Source: Branchinecta lynchi (Eukaryota > Arthropoda > Branchiopoda > Anostraca > Branchinectidae). From it: a stretch of 64,000 nt of DNA. Shown piece after piece: positions 1-12,684 of this stretch. Below the pieces are notes generated by a model, which ran no database searches, was not told where the DNA came from, and saw only the letters and a program-made list of their open reading frames with translations. Made by a program: the position numbers and the translations under genes. The stretch lies in the NCBI GenBank assembly GCA_023053575.1, contig JAKZAP010000013.1, positions 816,001-880,000 of the forward strand. The letters run 5' to 3'. The number at the start of each line of letters is the position of its first letter. The first letter of the stretch is position 1.

Positions 1-303
1 TCGTGTCCAGCAAGAAAATGGTCTTGACCATCGTGTCCAGCATGATAATCGATAATCTTCTTACCTGATAATCGACTATCACATTAGCTTTTTAAAAAAT
101 ATTTTGTTTGCCCCTTAATTTGAACCCCCATCCCTGAATGTAGGGAGCTCATCTATAAACTTGACCTTACCCTTGACCCAAAGAATCCTCACACCAAGTT
201 TCATCAAAATATCTCATTCCTTTCGAGAGTTGTCGGGCTCAGACAGACAGACAACTTTTGCGATGTCATAGGTATCCCTCCACTTGCGTTTTGGGATCCC
301 AAT
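1..303 (+). repeat. R1 3' end, cut by the window edge
   Basis: One internal unit end, the CCAAGTTTCATCAAAATATC block, gacagacagac, and tgcgttttgggatccc. Confidence 0.85.
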
Positions 304-439
304 TAGGAGGATTTTGCACTAAACTAGATAGGATAACGCTGAAACGTCGCGCCGCAGGACGAAATTTTCGAAAATCAAGCCGTTCTCAGCGCCACAGAGT
401 GAAAATTACGATTAGTAACTGCATTTATGTTGCTCTGGC

Positions 440-1160
440 AAGTTCGAAATTTATAACTGTCATTCTAACAAGCTCAAAACATACGATATTTCGTAACGTA
501 ACGACTTATAGAAATTCTCTAAACAACCATACGACCAAAAATAGGTCATTTGCTGTCGAAATTCACCTAGATGCCTCATATGGCAAGCTCAAAACTTACG
601 ACTGTCTCTAATATACGACTAGAAAATCTCCTCGTAAAATACGACAAGAGACGGATAATTTTCAGGGAAAATTCAAGATTGATGTCATTCTTGCAAGTAC
701 AGACATACGACTGTGATTCGGAAGAGGTGAGAACAGAAAACTCTGAATCTGACAAGCTTAAAACCTACTATTAGAATCTCTATGTAACAGTACCACCAGG
801 AGGAGGCCATTTGAAGGCGAGGTTCACGATTAGCTAACTGCTTTGTCTCCCTGTATCTGGCAAGCGCAAAACTTACGACTCTCTGCAATTCACGACTAGA
901 AAATCCAGGTCTTTTCAGGCGAAATTCGCGGTTGATGTCAACATATAAGCTCAAACATACGACTGTCATTCTGGAAAACTCATAACACACAACTTTGCAT
1001 CATAAAACATTCGAATACAATTTTCTTCTTAGCCATACGACTAAAAAATATGATTTGTGGGCGAAATTCACGCTTGGTAAGTGCCTGTGTGTCATTCTGA
1101 AATCTCAAAACATACGACTGTCATACAGCCAAGCTCGAAACATACGACTGAGAGTGATTC
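440..1160 (+). repeat. degenerate array of an AAGCTCAAAACATACGACTG motif
   Basis: At least eight diverged copies (about 455, 477, 585, 690, 752, 857, 945, 1101, 1130), often followed by tcattctgg or ctagaaaatc. It follows an R1 end and a cgccgcaggacgaaatttt module like those in the hAT element at 17736. A hAT-like ctaaccgcccctg lies at 1200-1211, so this may be a hAT interior whose left end is lost. Confidence 0.65.
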
Positions 1161-1679
1161 TCTGGAGCATGGGGGGGTGAGTCACGCCCCCCCCCCCCTC
1201 TAACCGCCCCTGGCAAGTACTGGTATTTCGAAAACGATATTTTGGAACCGGTACAACGTTAAAAGATCATTTCTTAAGAGAGTTGTGCTTTAAATAAATT
1301 ACAGAAGGGTTTATAAGAAAACGAGAACTAAGCTAAGATCAATATTATGTTCGTAGGTGGGCGATTTAAATGTTCGTCGACGTATGTGGTCAGCGTGTCT
1401 ATTTCCTGCCAAAAGTTGACAAATGTGGCGCGACCTCTACAGTGTCGACATAAATCACAAATTTGCAGTTAACCACGAACTACTTTGGCTGTCCTTCAGA
1501 CGTTCTACAAAGTAGGCACTCCTACGTTTCGGTCATAATCCTAATTTGTATTCTCGAATCGTGTCCTTTCTTTTCAAGTTGCAAACTTGGCGAATATTTT
1601 ACGGAACTTGCAGCCTTTAGCTCAAGTGCCATATGCGATCGTAAATTGTTGTCAGCTGTCGGTCTGATTCGAACTTGAT

Positions 1680-2092
1680 GGATGGTAGGAGCAGATACAG
1701 GAAAAACGCCATTTATGTGTCCGAGCCGCATCCGACAACGACGTGTCTGGGGGGGAGGGAAAAATGTTGTGACATGCGTAGGGACCAAAGGATGGAGGGA
1801 TTAGGATGAAACTTGGAACCGGACCGGATCCGACCTCGGTGAATGACTGGAGGGGCACCAGACATTTTCTGGAAGTGGTTGAAACTGGCCACTGTCAGAA
1901 CCAAATCTGAACACGATGGGTGATGATTGTGTGACACACATAAGGACCAGACGGATGGAGTGACGAAACTCTGTATATACAAAGGTGATGGGTCTTAGAT
2001 ATTCGATTTCGAGGTTCAGACCGGATTCGACCTCTGAAGGAGAGGTTCGAAGGGGCCAAGAAAAATTTAGTGACGTGACTACGCGACCCCTT
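1680..2092 (-). repeat. R2 fragment, diverged
   Basis: Reverse-oriented sub-units (ggatgaaacttgg, ccggatccgacctc, gttcagaccgg) without ends. The apparent minus-strand open frames here follow the repeat and are not genes. Confidence 0.6.
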
Positions 2093-2310
2093 AGCTGAAA
2101 TACAGAACTACTTATTATTTTTCTGTTTTCTCATTATTATTATTAAATGAGTTGATGAGAGATTGGTTATTAAGTTTTATTTTAGTGTTTTTTTTTCGTT
2201 ATGTTTTGTTCCTAGTTATTTATCAGTTAGGAAATGAGTTGTATGTACCCGCCCAATTGCAAGTGCTGTATTTGGTCGTAAAAATAAACTGAACTGAACT
2301 GAACTACAGC
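2093..2310 (+). repeat. LINE-like 3' tail (ctgaa)n
   Basis: An AT-rich 3' UTR-like stretch ends in aaaaataaactgaactgaac, a polyadenylation signal running into a pentamer repeat, next to an R2 fragment. Reverse-oriented tails of the same style occur at 2666-2700, 44949-44985 and 46256-46300. Confidence 0.5.
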
Positions 2311-3548
2311 CTACCCTAACTGCAAGTGCTATATAAGGTATCAGCTCTTGTCCAAATCGCTGCCATGTACACTGATTGTTCCATAGCTTTGCGTCGTATA
2401 TCTAGTATATAAGTGGTATATTTTATTATCTATTTACTAGCTTACAATAATAAAACGGGATGACATAAAATGACAACAGGTCATTACTTTCCCCTGACTC
2501 ATCCCCTAGCGGCTCTACCCTCTTGGGGGAAGGACACGGAATACCTTTGAGGCGACCGCGCCCTTTGGCAAGGGACGAAATGAGAGATTAACAGTTAAAA
2601 AGGGCATCATAAAAAAAAAGGTCAGGTGACCTGTGTACTTCTGCCAGGGAAATGGGAGTACACGTGTAGAGAATTCAATTTCAATTTAGTTTATTCGTTA
2701 AAGCACAATGGACACTTCTAATGCTTTATTTGTAGTAAATGCTTCACAAATAAACATTTCCGACTTCCTTTAGAAGGCGCTATGAAAATCGGTGTTTTTT
2801 TTTTGTTATCCCTTGTCTTTACCTCTCTGGTATTTCGGCGATCCAAATCATAGGAGCTGGGATACCGTGGCAGGAAATTGAAAAACTCACAGCAACGCTT
2901 GATAGAAAAAGGATATATTTGAGATGTCACTAATAAGTCAAGCCGCAGATACAGTTTACCTGATTGTTATAGTGTGTCATCAGAAGTTCCATGTTTTAAG
3001 TGCCTATTAAAAGTTTTTCTTTGTGGAATAGTGTTGTAAAGCTTGATTAACTTGCTTTATAAAATGTACCAGAATATGCAATAAGTTTATAAAAAATAAC
3101 ATAGCTACAAAAATCATTGAAAAACAAACAGCCTATTCATATCTGAATTAGACAAGCTGATTTATGCATAAAATAAAGATCTACTAAGTGTTATAAGAAA
3201 CATCACTTTTATCTTTGTCCAAGCTAGTAAATTGAGTATGTACTGGCCCAAAATATTACGCGTTGAAATATCACAGAGAGGAAACTGTTGAAAAAGCTGC
3301 TGAGCTAGGGGGTAAGTATTGTTCATAGGTTGTTACAGAGTGGGATTGGGGTAGTTTGATGTGCCCATTGAACTTTAAAAGTCTTGAAATTGCACTAAGC
3401 CGACTAGTTGATTTTATGAAAACAATGTATAACCTAAAATTATAATTTTTAAAACTGAATAATATATATAGAGCTAAATCACGTACCACACTATGGCCCA
3501 TAACTGGTCATTTGTCTGTCAGGTCACATAACTTGTCAATAAAATTAC

Positions 3549-4000
3549 AATGGTTTGCGGCAAGGAGGGTGCTCGCCATTGCTTAATGCTGTTTATGTTG
3601 ATTCACTTTCTCAAAGACTGAAGATTCAAATACCGGTTGTTTTGTTGTTTGAGTTTGCTTTAACCATTTTCTTTTCGCTGACGATCTTGTTGTTCTTTCC
3701 CCCACGGCGTTTGGTCATAATAAGCTTCTGAGGGTGTGTGATACATTCGCAGAGGAGCATAACATTATGTTTAATCCTAAGAAAACTGTTGCTATGGCTT
3801 TCCTAGCTATTGGTTGTTATGTACCTAGGAATCCCATTGCGTTGTCGGGCCGAAATGTTTGCTATGTCGCCAAATGTAGATATTTGGGTTTCTTCGTCAA
3901 TGAGAATTTGAAGGAGGATACTCACCTCTGTGACCTTGCGCACAGTGTTTGTAAGCGTTTTAATATGGAAATTTGGTTTTGTTTGGTTGGTTATTCTTGA
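3549..4000 (+). pseudogene. LINE reverse transcriptase fragment (CR1-like)
   Basis: A decayed piece of a non-LTR retrotransposon RT, the enzyme that copies LINE RNA at the nicked target. From 3552 one frame reads GLRQGGCSPLLNAVYVD (RT motif 4; one residue is missing beside SP). After a frameshift, from 3674, another reads FADDLVVLSPTAFG, the catalytic Y/FADD box, continuing to 4000 through FNPKKTVAMAF and CRYLGFFVNENLKED, the following RT blocks. Both ends are missing. The block order and the NPKK…YLGF spacing resemble CR1/Rex-type elements of marine invertebrates; the clade is inference. Confidence 0.88.
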
Positions 4001-4154
4001 AAATCTGTTATGAAACTTCTGACAGTGTAGTTTATGGCGAAAGCTGATTTTAAAAAGTTAATAACAATTATTAATACACTTAATCTTAGTGCCAAAGTTC
4101 ATAATATTTACAATTAACAACAATTACGCTAAAATAACCAAAATATAAATGACC

Positions 4155-4735
4155 TTAAAATCTAAGGGTCACAAGGTGAAAGTAGGAATTCGTCCATTCG
4201 TGGGTTTGCAGTGATAATTTCTAAGAAAAACCCTTGAGATAAGAATGATCATGGGTTATTGGAAATCTGGAGAATGTATCTTTTGGTAATGCATTTGGCT
4301 GTGCGCACTTTAAGGGCGCTAGAAATTCATCTGTCATCAAAACTCTTCAAGCAAAAGGATGATGAGCTCATTGGGAGCGTGAAAATGTATATTTTACTCA
4401 AAGTTTTGTTTGTACTTTAAGGAATCCAGTTGTAAGCAAAACCCTTGATGAAAAAATTATCATTGGCTCATAGGGGTCACGAAATGTATATTTTGCTTAA
4501 AATTATTTTTTGTACTTTGCGGTTAAGATTAGCACATTAAGGGATGGGCCAGGGGCGTCTCGAAGCCTATCTTCATTGGGGGGGGGGGGGGGAACCTGGT
4601 AAAAACTGACCGAATCGGTACCTGATATTGAGGGAATTTATAAAAAATTTTCCTAAAACACTGAGAGTTGCCTTCAAGAAGCTGTAATGTAAAAAGTTGA
4701 ATAGTATGTACGAAATTAAGTCTAAAGCTCTTCAC
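4155..4735 (+). repeat. R2 variant 5' segment
   Basis: Matches 59415-59730 (gaaagtaggaattc, cccttgagata, gatgatgagctcat). It directly abuts the reverse R2 copy at 4756, making a head-to-head arrangement. Confidence 0.65.
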
Positions 4736-4755
4736 GCTGTCCCACTTCTATTTTT

Positions 4756-5790
4756 ATGGCACTTGGCCGCGATCGCAATTTCTCTCCGTCCGTCGGTCTG
4801 TCTGTCGGTCGGTCGGTCCGGGTTTTGCTAGTTCAAGTACTTCTACATAAGCTAGGACGATGAAACTTGTTATGCATGTCAGGGATCCCAAATGATTAAG
4901 TTGGAAATAGTCATTTCCCCGATCCGACCATCGTTGGGGGAGTGGAGGGAGAGGGAATCCGAAATTTTGAGAAATTTATAACTTTTGGACGGGTGAACGG
5001 ATAGCAATGAAATTTTATATTTGGAGAGATCTCGTTCCTCGGACGACCCACTTAAAATCCGGACAGGATCCGGTGACTTTGGGGGGAGCTGGAGGGGGGA
5101 ACCAGAAATCTTGTGAAACGCTTAGAGTGGAGGGATCGGGACGAAACTTGGTGGGAAGAACAAGCACAAGTCCTAGATACATCACTGACATAACCGGAAC
5201 GGATTCGGGCACTATGGGGGGAGTTGGGGGGGGGGGGGCGGTATTCGGTGACCCCGCGAGTTCGGTACTAGGACGATGAAATTTGGTAGGCATATCAGGG
5301 ACCCGAGCAGACTGCCTTAAGAATAGTCGTTTCCCCGATCCGACCATCGTAGGGCGAGTGGAGGGGATACCTGGGGGGGGGGGGCTAGAACGGGGCACCA
5401 GAAATCTTCTGAAAGGTTCAGATTCGAGGGATCGGGACGGAACTTGGTGGGAAGAACAAGCTTGAACCCTAGATACATTACTGACACAACAGGACTGTAT
5501 CGTGTCACGCTGGGGGGGGGGGGGGGGGGAGTTGGTGGGTGTTTACCGGAATTCCAGTGATCTCGATTTGGGTACTTCCAGGTGTGCTAGGTCCATGAAA
5601 CTTGGCAGGCCTTTTAGGAATTCTACCATATTGACTTGAAAACAGTCCCTTCCCCAATCCGATGATCGTGGGGGGAGTAGAGGGGTGGGGAATCCGGAAC
5701 CTAGTGCCATTCACAACTCGGGAATGTGTGATCGGACGTGCATGAGACTCTAACGACCGAATTTCTGAATGGAATAAAACTCTTGGTAGA
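4756..5790 (-). mobile_element. R2 repeat, reverse, truncated
   Basis: Begins atggcacttggccgcgatcg with gtcggtcggtc tetranucleotide repeats, then sub-units in reverse. It contains an 18-base G run at 5512-5529. Confidence 0.82.
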
Positions 5791-5829
5791 ACCACCTAAA
5801 ACAACTGAATGTGGTAAGTCTGGTAATAT

Positions 5830-6204
5830 ATGCGGACCAAACAAAAATCAGGTGAATTACCGAATTCGATAACGAATTAGAAACAAATTAATCTGATTAA
5901 TCACCGAATTACGAAATGGATTGACCGAATGCGATAGAACAGATACGGACTTGAGAAAAGTCCGGTGAACGACCGAATTCGCTAACGAATGAGACCAAAT
6001 ACGTTTGTTAAATCACCGAATTTACGCAGGGACGTACCGAATGCGGTGAAATCGACTTGAACAAAAGTTGGATTAATTGTCGAATACGGTCACGAATGAG
6101 AACCAAGTGAATCTGATTAATGACCGAATTATGAAATGGACTGACCGAATGCGATAGAACAGATACGGACGAGAAAACTCTGGTGAACAACCGAATTCGA
6201 ATGC
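5830..6204 (+). repeat. about 110-bp tandem repeat rich in ACCGAAT
   Basis: Three units: gattgaccgaatgcgataga at about 5920, cgtaccgaatgcggtgaaat at about 6033, and gactgaccgaatgcgataga at about 6140. Related sequence lies at 51570-51720. Confidence 0.8.
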
Positions 6205-7641
6205 CCAAAAAACGTAAGTGGGGGGGGGGCTGCGATCACCACTCGGGACGCTCTTGATGGCTGCATTTGGGAACTGACAATTTGTATGCGAATCTTGTCA
6301 AGTGTATGATTTACAAAACAAGTGTCATCGTCGTAGCACATCTGGAAGTACCTTAACCCACGATCACTGGATCTCCGGACCCCCCCCCCCCCCCTCCACA
6401 GTGCCGGAACCCGGTCCGGTTCTGTCACTGATGTATCTACGGCTTGTGCTTGTTCTTCCAACCAAGTTTCATCCCAATCGGTAAACTCTCAGCGTATCAC
6501 AAGATTTCGGATTCTCCCTTCCCCACCCCCTCCGCCCCCAACATTCATCGGATTACAACCGGACTTCAATAGGACATTTGAGACACGAGGTCTTTCCAAA
6601 ATCAAGTTTCATTAAGATCCGATCACCCGTTCAAAAGTTATACATACTCCACAATCCATGATCCTTCCTCCCTTCACTCCACCCCACGATAGTCGGATCG
6701 AGGAACTGATCATTTCTAGGCCAATCATGTCAAGTCTCTAATATTCAAGCCAAGTTTCATCGTCCTAGCACGTCTGGAAGTACCTTAACTTGCGATCACC
6801 GGAATTCCGCCCCACACTGGTGCTTGTTCTTCCCACCCAAGTTTCATTCCGATCGCTCCACTCGAAGCGTATCACAAGGTTTCCGGTTACCCCCTTCCCC
6901 ACCCCCCCCACCGCACATTCACTGTATCCGGTCCGGACTTGAAACGGGACCTTGTAGGCATGAGGTCTTTCTCAATATCAAGTTTCATTTTGATCCGATC
7001 ACCCGTTCGGAAGTTATACATACCTCAAGATTCCGGATTCCCTCTCCTCCACTCCTCCCACGACAGTTGGCCCAAGAAGTTGACTATTTCCAGGTTAATC
7101 TAGTCGGGTCCCTGATTTGCCTGCCAAGTTTCATTGTCATAGCCCACCTGGAAGTAACTTAAATCCGGATCACCGGACTTCCTGAGCTCCCCTTCAACTC
7201 CCCCCACAGTAGACGGATCCAGTCTAGTTCTGTCAATGATAAACCTAGGGTCTTGTGCTTGTTCTTCCCATGAAGTTTCATCCCGATCGCTCCACTCTAA
7301 GCGTGACACAAGATTTCTGGTTCCCCCTCTAGCTCCCCTTCCCACATCCATCCGATTTGGTTCGGACTTGAAATGGGACATCGCAGACATGACATCTTTC
7401 CAGATATCAAGTTTCATTAAGATCCGATTACCTGTTCGAAAGTTATGCATGCCCCTAATTTCACCCTCCCCCCTCGATGGTCGGATCGGGAAATGACTTG
7501 GTCGGGTCCCTGACGCCTGCCAAGTTTCATCGTCCTAGCAAACCTGGAAGTACCCTAACTCGATAACAGTGGCCTGACAGACAGACCGACCGACCGAAAA
7601 GTGATGGGTATCTGGCACTTGAGAGGAAATGCAAGTGCCAT
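6205..7641 (+). mobile_element. R2 repeat, 5' truncated
   Basis: Three rounds of the CAAGTTTCAT sub-units at about 6463, 6603, 6754, 6838, 6979, 7126, 7272, 7407 and 7528, then the 3' end gcaagtgccat. No credible gene in it. Confidence 0.85.
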
Positions 7642-7759
7642 AAAACTTGACAAAAGAATGGTTAAAACTATTTAGGTACCAGGTGTGTGAACATATAAGG
7701 TGGTGGATATTCATTCGGCCCACGCTGATTGCGAATCATATTTGACGGTGCACGGTACT

Positions 7760-8155
7760 CTAACTTTAGTCGAAATATCTCGTACTTCTGGCAAGGGTAT
7801 CGCAAATATCTAAGTATTCTGCGAATTCAAATAACGTTTAACTTGTCGAGATACATGAAGCTAATTTAGCAAACGTAGAGATACACTGGGGTGCATCAAG
7901 ATACATTGCGATACTTGGGATACTCTCCCCATTTCGGATGCTTCATGAAGAATTTCGGGGCCACGTCAAGATTGTCTCAATCTACACCTCGGCTCACCTA
8001 GCTTTATGCGTCTCTACGTACCTGAAAGACGATCTGTCTCAATGTAGCTCAAAGTATTCCAAAGTATCTCGCAATTCTCTAAAGAGCTTGAAATATCGCA
8101 ACGTGTCTCGAAGTATCCCAGAGTATCTTTATGTATCTTTGTTAACAATGTAGCT
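7760..8155. repeat. GTATCTC/GAGATAC-rich region with inverted halves
   Basis: The left half has gagatacatgaag, gagatacactgggg, aagatacattgcgatac; the right half has the inverse gtctctacgtacc, aaagtatctcgcaatt, cgaagtatcccagagtatc. The centre is near 7925. It is probably the interior of a foldback element; no termini recognised. Confidence 0.5.
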
Positions 8156-8854
8156 CGTAGACTCTGCTTCTTTCGAGGGGTTATCCACTCCCTGGTACCA
8201 ACTTTACATCCTTTCCCGGCACCGACCATAAACAGCAGTGCCGGACCGCTACCGGCTATATATTAGGCGATTCCCGCTTTAAACCGGCTGATTTTAATGT
8301 TCTAACACGTTGCAACTGATGGCATAGGGCACTTGCCGTTCACCAAAATCGAAATGGGGCAACCCCTCAGGTTGTTGGTGACCAACCCTAGGTTCAGTCC
8401 GGTTGTGCTGCTTTTGATTTCATAAATCTTTGCTTAGTGTGCCGCCATGAACTAGATATACACAGAGGGCCTCACAAAATTCTGCATCTGCTTAAAACAA
8501 ACTCATCTCTATATTTCGTCAGACTTGCAGCCTTTTCCTCCCACAACCCCGTCATCGACACTGAGACAACTGCACACTCGTTCATTCCCTTCAGGCTGCT
8601 ACTTGCAAGTGTATAATGAATCAGCTAGCTACAGTCGGCAATGCCGGGATTCTTAAACTCCTCCTATGCGCATAACGATTTAATAAGTTTAAATAGTAGC
8701 ATGTAGTGAGTTTCACCCTGGACATTTTGGACATTTTCTTAACTTAAGTGGCAGTGTCCTTCTGTCAGGCGCAATTTATTATTATTGTTGTTATTGTGTA
8801 AATATAACAGAGCGCATTGACCAGCCTCGCTCTAAAACAGCGATTATATCGCTA

Positions 8855-9353
8855 CACTGGAATGAAACTATCCTACGTCCAAATGGGCTCCGATTGAAAC
8901 TATCCTACCTCCAAATGCGCTCCGATTGAAACTATCCTACCTCCAAATATGCTCCGATTGAAACTATCCTATGTCCAAAACAGCTACTTTTCAGGAGAGC
9001 TATTTGAAGTTTTTAACATTATTTTATTATACTTTAGAATGGCAATATCGTAAGTCCAAACAAACTATCCTATGTCCTTCAGCTCATCAAAATCTACTGC
9101 TTGAAACAATCCCAAGTCCAAATAAGGACATAGAATAGTTTCACGGCGTGATAAAAGCAACTTTGCAACATAGGAAAAGAAAGAAAAAGACGATTTGGAA
9201 GACATCTAGCGGCGTGGTGCCAATTCTGACTGCAAATTCGGATTCAGCACACAATTTCGCACAAGATAGACTACTAAACCATTTTTTCCATTTTTGGACA
9301 TAGGATAGTTTCAATCGGAGCCCATTTGGACGTAGGATAGTTTCATTCCAGTG
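8855..9353. mobile_element. TA-flanked MITE (Tc1/mariner-like) with TIR-derived tandem repeats
   Basis: 499 bp with ends CACTGGAATGAAACTATCC / GGATAGTTTCATTCCAGTG and TA on each side. The left side carries about four copies of a 32-bp unit (gattgaaactatcctacctc), which is the terminal repeat itself re-duplicated; the right side has two inverted copies. No transposase. Confidence 0.85.
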
Positions 9354-9789
9354 TAATTATGCAGTCTTTGTAAATGATCAATTATCTCCGAATCTCCACG
9401 CTCATATCGTTCCCGCCTCTGAGCTGAGACCAAAAGATATTTTATTACCAAAGGTCATGGCAATGTCGTTCAAATATTTGATTTCGAAACCATAATTGAT
9501 GTTTTCCCGAACGTCTTTGAAGTTGATACGGTGCACTAACCGAAAGCTTTTCCAGTATGATCACTATGATTAGACAGAGTAAATACACTCCCGAAAGTTT
9601 ATTTTCTTCTTCATAGGCCAGGAATACCTCCTCGCTTTCTGATTAAACAAAGCAAACAAATAATTTCAGAACGGTTCTCTTTTCGAGAAAAACAAAGAAG
9701 CTCCGTCGATCAGGCGAGCTTTCAACGGGGTTCAAAGAGGGACTCGAATCAAGTTGTTTATGCTTAAAGTTTAACTGAAAAGCAAGCTT

Positions 9790-10200
9790 ACTTTTGTATC
9801 CTAGATTCGAATACACAGAATTACTTTGACCCCTCTGTGGGATTTTTAGTTTTTCATCTCAGGCTCTAGTAGTGCCGTTTAGACTAAGTACTGCTTTCAC
9901 GACAAGTCGAAATTCATCCAGCCGCGGCGCATTTGAATGTAAGCAAAAGTGTGGATTTCTATAGCCAACGGAGGGAAGCTGAGAGATTATCAAGGCGAGA
10001 GATGAGGGCGTCTGAGGACTGAAGGTAAAATAGTTTGAGCATAGAGCAACAACGACGTCGAGGTACGACAAGACCGTAAGAAAGTTCATTCGATAAAAAT
10101 CAAGTTTTCGGAAACAGCGAAGTAACGCATTTTCAACGGGCCTTCAAGCCCGTTAAGTGAATAGATGATGGATAACTATTATCTCAGCCCTTTCGGTTAA
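9790..10200 (+). repeat. dispersed repeat R5, copy 1
   Basis: Similar along its length to 45700-46180: gaatacacagaatta…tttgac, ggctctagtagtgccgtt, aaattcatccag, gaatttgaatgt-like, and aacgcattttcaacgggcc. No reading frame is conserved between the copies, so it is not read as a gene. Confidence 0.6.
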
Positions 10201-10896
10201 ACTTTTAAACTAATCTCTGTAAAATGAGCAACCTTTTCCTACCATGGAAGTTGAACTGAACAAGCCGCGTATTACATTTTAGATTTAAAAAGAATCATGA
10301 ACTTTTACTTCAAATATTGAAAATTTCATTTCTACCTACCTCGAAGTAATAGGAATTCCCAAGTAATTATTAATTTTTTCCCTCTGACCCTTGTGCAAAG
10401 TTATCTCCCATTGCCCAAGACCTCCAAGCTTCTGCCCTTGACCATTTCTCCGCATTCCATCTAGGAAAAACACTTTTTAGACCCAATTAGTCCCTTTTCT
10501 TCTTTTATATTTATTTCTTGATCTTATACTACTCCAACTTGTGTTACTCCGTTACTGAAAGCTCAATGTAATTTTTGTTTTCATTCTCTGCGCTGCGCTA
10601 TTTCCCTTTCTTGTCTAGTGCGTAAATAAAATTTCATCCTCGTCATACACATTATATTCGATCAGGTTGCTACTAGCAAGTGGCTAAACCCTTTGCTGAC
10701 AATCTAGATGTAGTTCAGCGACGCCAGAATTTTCTATTTCCTTCCACTAGCATAATCGGGCGAAAAATTCCACGTCCCTCAATATGTCCATATTTCATCG
10801 TCACACACAATCGGCACATCTTGGATACTCCCCCCACCCCCCACAAGTTCATTTCCACAAGTTAATTTTGTACGTAGGTTTGATCATTTTCTAGCT

Positions 10897-11017
10897 TGAG
10901 GGGCGTGAGCGTGTAGAGGACCCTTGCCAAGAAGGGCCGAATTATGGCTCAGCTGACGTATCCGTTTTTGCGCTGTCAAATTTGATTCACAGTCAGCTTG
11001 CGCTGAAAGAATACTTG
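10897..11017 (+). repeat. R3 structured repeat
   Basis: Carries gaggacccttgccaagaagg, gctgacgtatccg and cagtcagcttgcgctgaaag, the three conserved blocks of R3. No polymerase III promoter or tRNA-like head was recognised. Confidence 0.8.
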
Positions 11018-11019
11018 CC

Positions 11020-12680
11020 CCCCCCCCCTCCCGCCCCCAAAATAACTAGGATGGTAGTTACTCCTCTGACCCCATATCCTATGGGATTGGAACGCTCCAA
11101 TTTCAGCACATTTCTCTCCATCACCCCTAGTTCATCCTCATTGCCATGAATGACTGAAATTATTCCGAAAAGCCCGTGGGCCCATTGGGGGACACCAAAA
11201 TAAAATAACAATCAACACTCAGAAAGTCAACATAAACACCGGAGAACCCTTGCCCCCCAAAATACTCATGCTACGCCATGGCCTGCTTGTGGTACCTCCC
11301 GACCGGAAGGTCACCGAAATCTTCCTCCCTATATTATTAACCAGATCCTCCTCTGTCATCATCATTTCTCGTAGCACAGTGTTCTTGATGACGCTTACCG
11401 TTTTGAAATATTTAATTAATACAAAAAATTAATAATGAAACTGTTTCTGGTTCATGTACTTTGGAGGGGGAACTATTTATTATTCTGCGTAGGTAGGCAA
11501 AAAACTTTGGCCGCAACTCAGGCCACAAATGGTAGATTGTCTCACTCTTCCAGTTCATAATGATGAAAACACCACTCATCATAACACTTGTTATCGCGTT
11601 CTAATTTATTTAGAAACTGTCTAATCCTCCTGTCAGTTGTAGGAACAAAACAGCATTCAAGTCGCCACTCAGAAATTAGAAAGCTGGGCCAGGTCTTGAG
11701 AGTTCAGCCTGGTCTCTGGGACCTTGCTCATAGTCTGAAGGATGTCTTAGGACCGGCGCGCTGTTGTGGTTCTCCTGTTCTTACGATGATACGATCGACG
11801 TCCCGCACCGCTCTGGACGATCAGATGAATAAAGACGGAAAGAGCAGTGTTGCCACTGGTCGCAGAATCCAGAGGTGTATCGCAGGTTTTCGACTTCGCC
11901 CCAGATTCACAGCTGTGAAAAATTTGTAGAAAGAAATGGCACTTATGCCAAAAACGTTGTAAACTTTGCGATTTCAAAGCATTTTGGCCAATTTCAAGGC
12001 AACTCTTTTAGGAAAAAAGATTTTTTGTTTTCACGGTTATTAGCTCCTCTTATAAGAGCAAATTGGAACACAAGAATCTAAGAGTTTTTCTTTGAAACTA
12101 AAAAAAAGAAATAATTTTGTGGGGACCATTTTCGCGACCAAATACCACATCTCCCGTTAGAGAAGTAGCAGCACTGGTCAAGAGGTGAGAAAAAGCGGAA
12201 CGACTCAGTACCATGTTGACCACCCTGACTGCCATACAGACCAGAGCAAAATAACTCTAGATACAGACAGATCTTACTAGATACAGATCATAGAGTTGAG
12301 AATAAAACTGTGAACCGAAAATATTCCTAATATGTACCTGACGTTATTTTCCACTCTCCAAAGGAATCAGACAAAGGGGGGAGGGGGTCCCTAAATAAGG
12401 ACCTAAGGCTGCGCTTCCTCACAAATCTCGTATCAATGGTGAAAACTTTCAGTCTGGTCTTGTTTTCTATTCGCTACGGACAATCACCCCGAAAACTTAA
12501 TTTCTTGATATATGATTAGTTGGACGTGTTCCTTCTACTAATCAGGAAGTCATCTTCCCCTTCCTGGATTCCAAATTCAGGGGGAAAAGACCCGCGCCCT
12601 ACGTTCTATTGGTCGCTAGGAAGAGATATAGAGGTATATTAGGTATATTCAGACACGAGCGTATCCAGGTGTGCGACCGG
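11020..12680. other. no recognised feature
   Basis: An open frame at 11588-11929 (113 codons) has no family resemblance, no splice context I trust and low-complexity composition. I see no other signal in this stretch. Confidence 0.5.
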
Positions 12681-12684
12681 AAAA

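Noticed and set aside
5007..5465. Pro/Gly-rich open frames on both strands (also at 24382-25153, 46931-48445, 52125-53781)
   Set aside because: They follow the C-tracts and sub-units of R2, appear in every copy in differing frames and have no domain, so they are not genes.
9859..10089. 76-codon minus-strand frame
   Set aside because: It lies in a dispersed repeat also present at 45.7-46.2 kb, where the frame is not kept.
11588..11929. 113-codon open frame on the plus strand
   Set aside because: No recognisable family, no supporting splice or promoter context and low-complexity composition; left unassigned.
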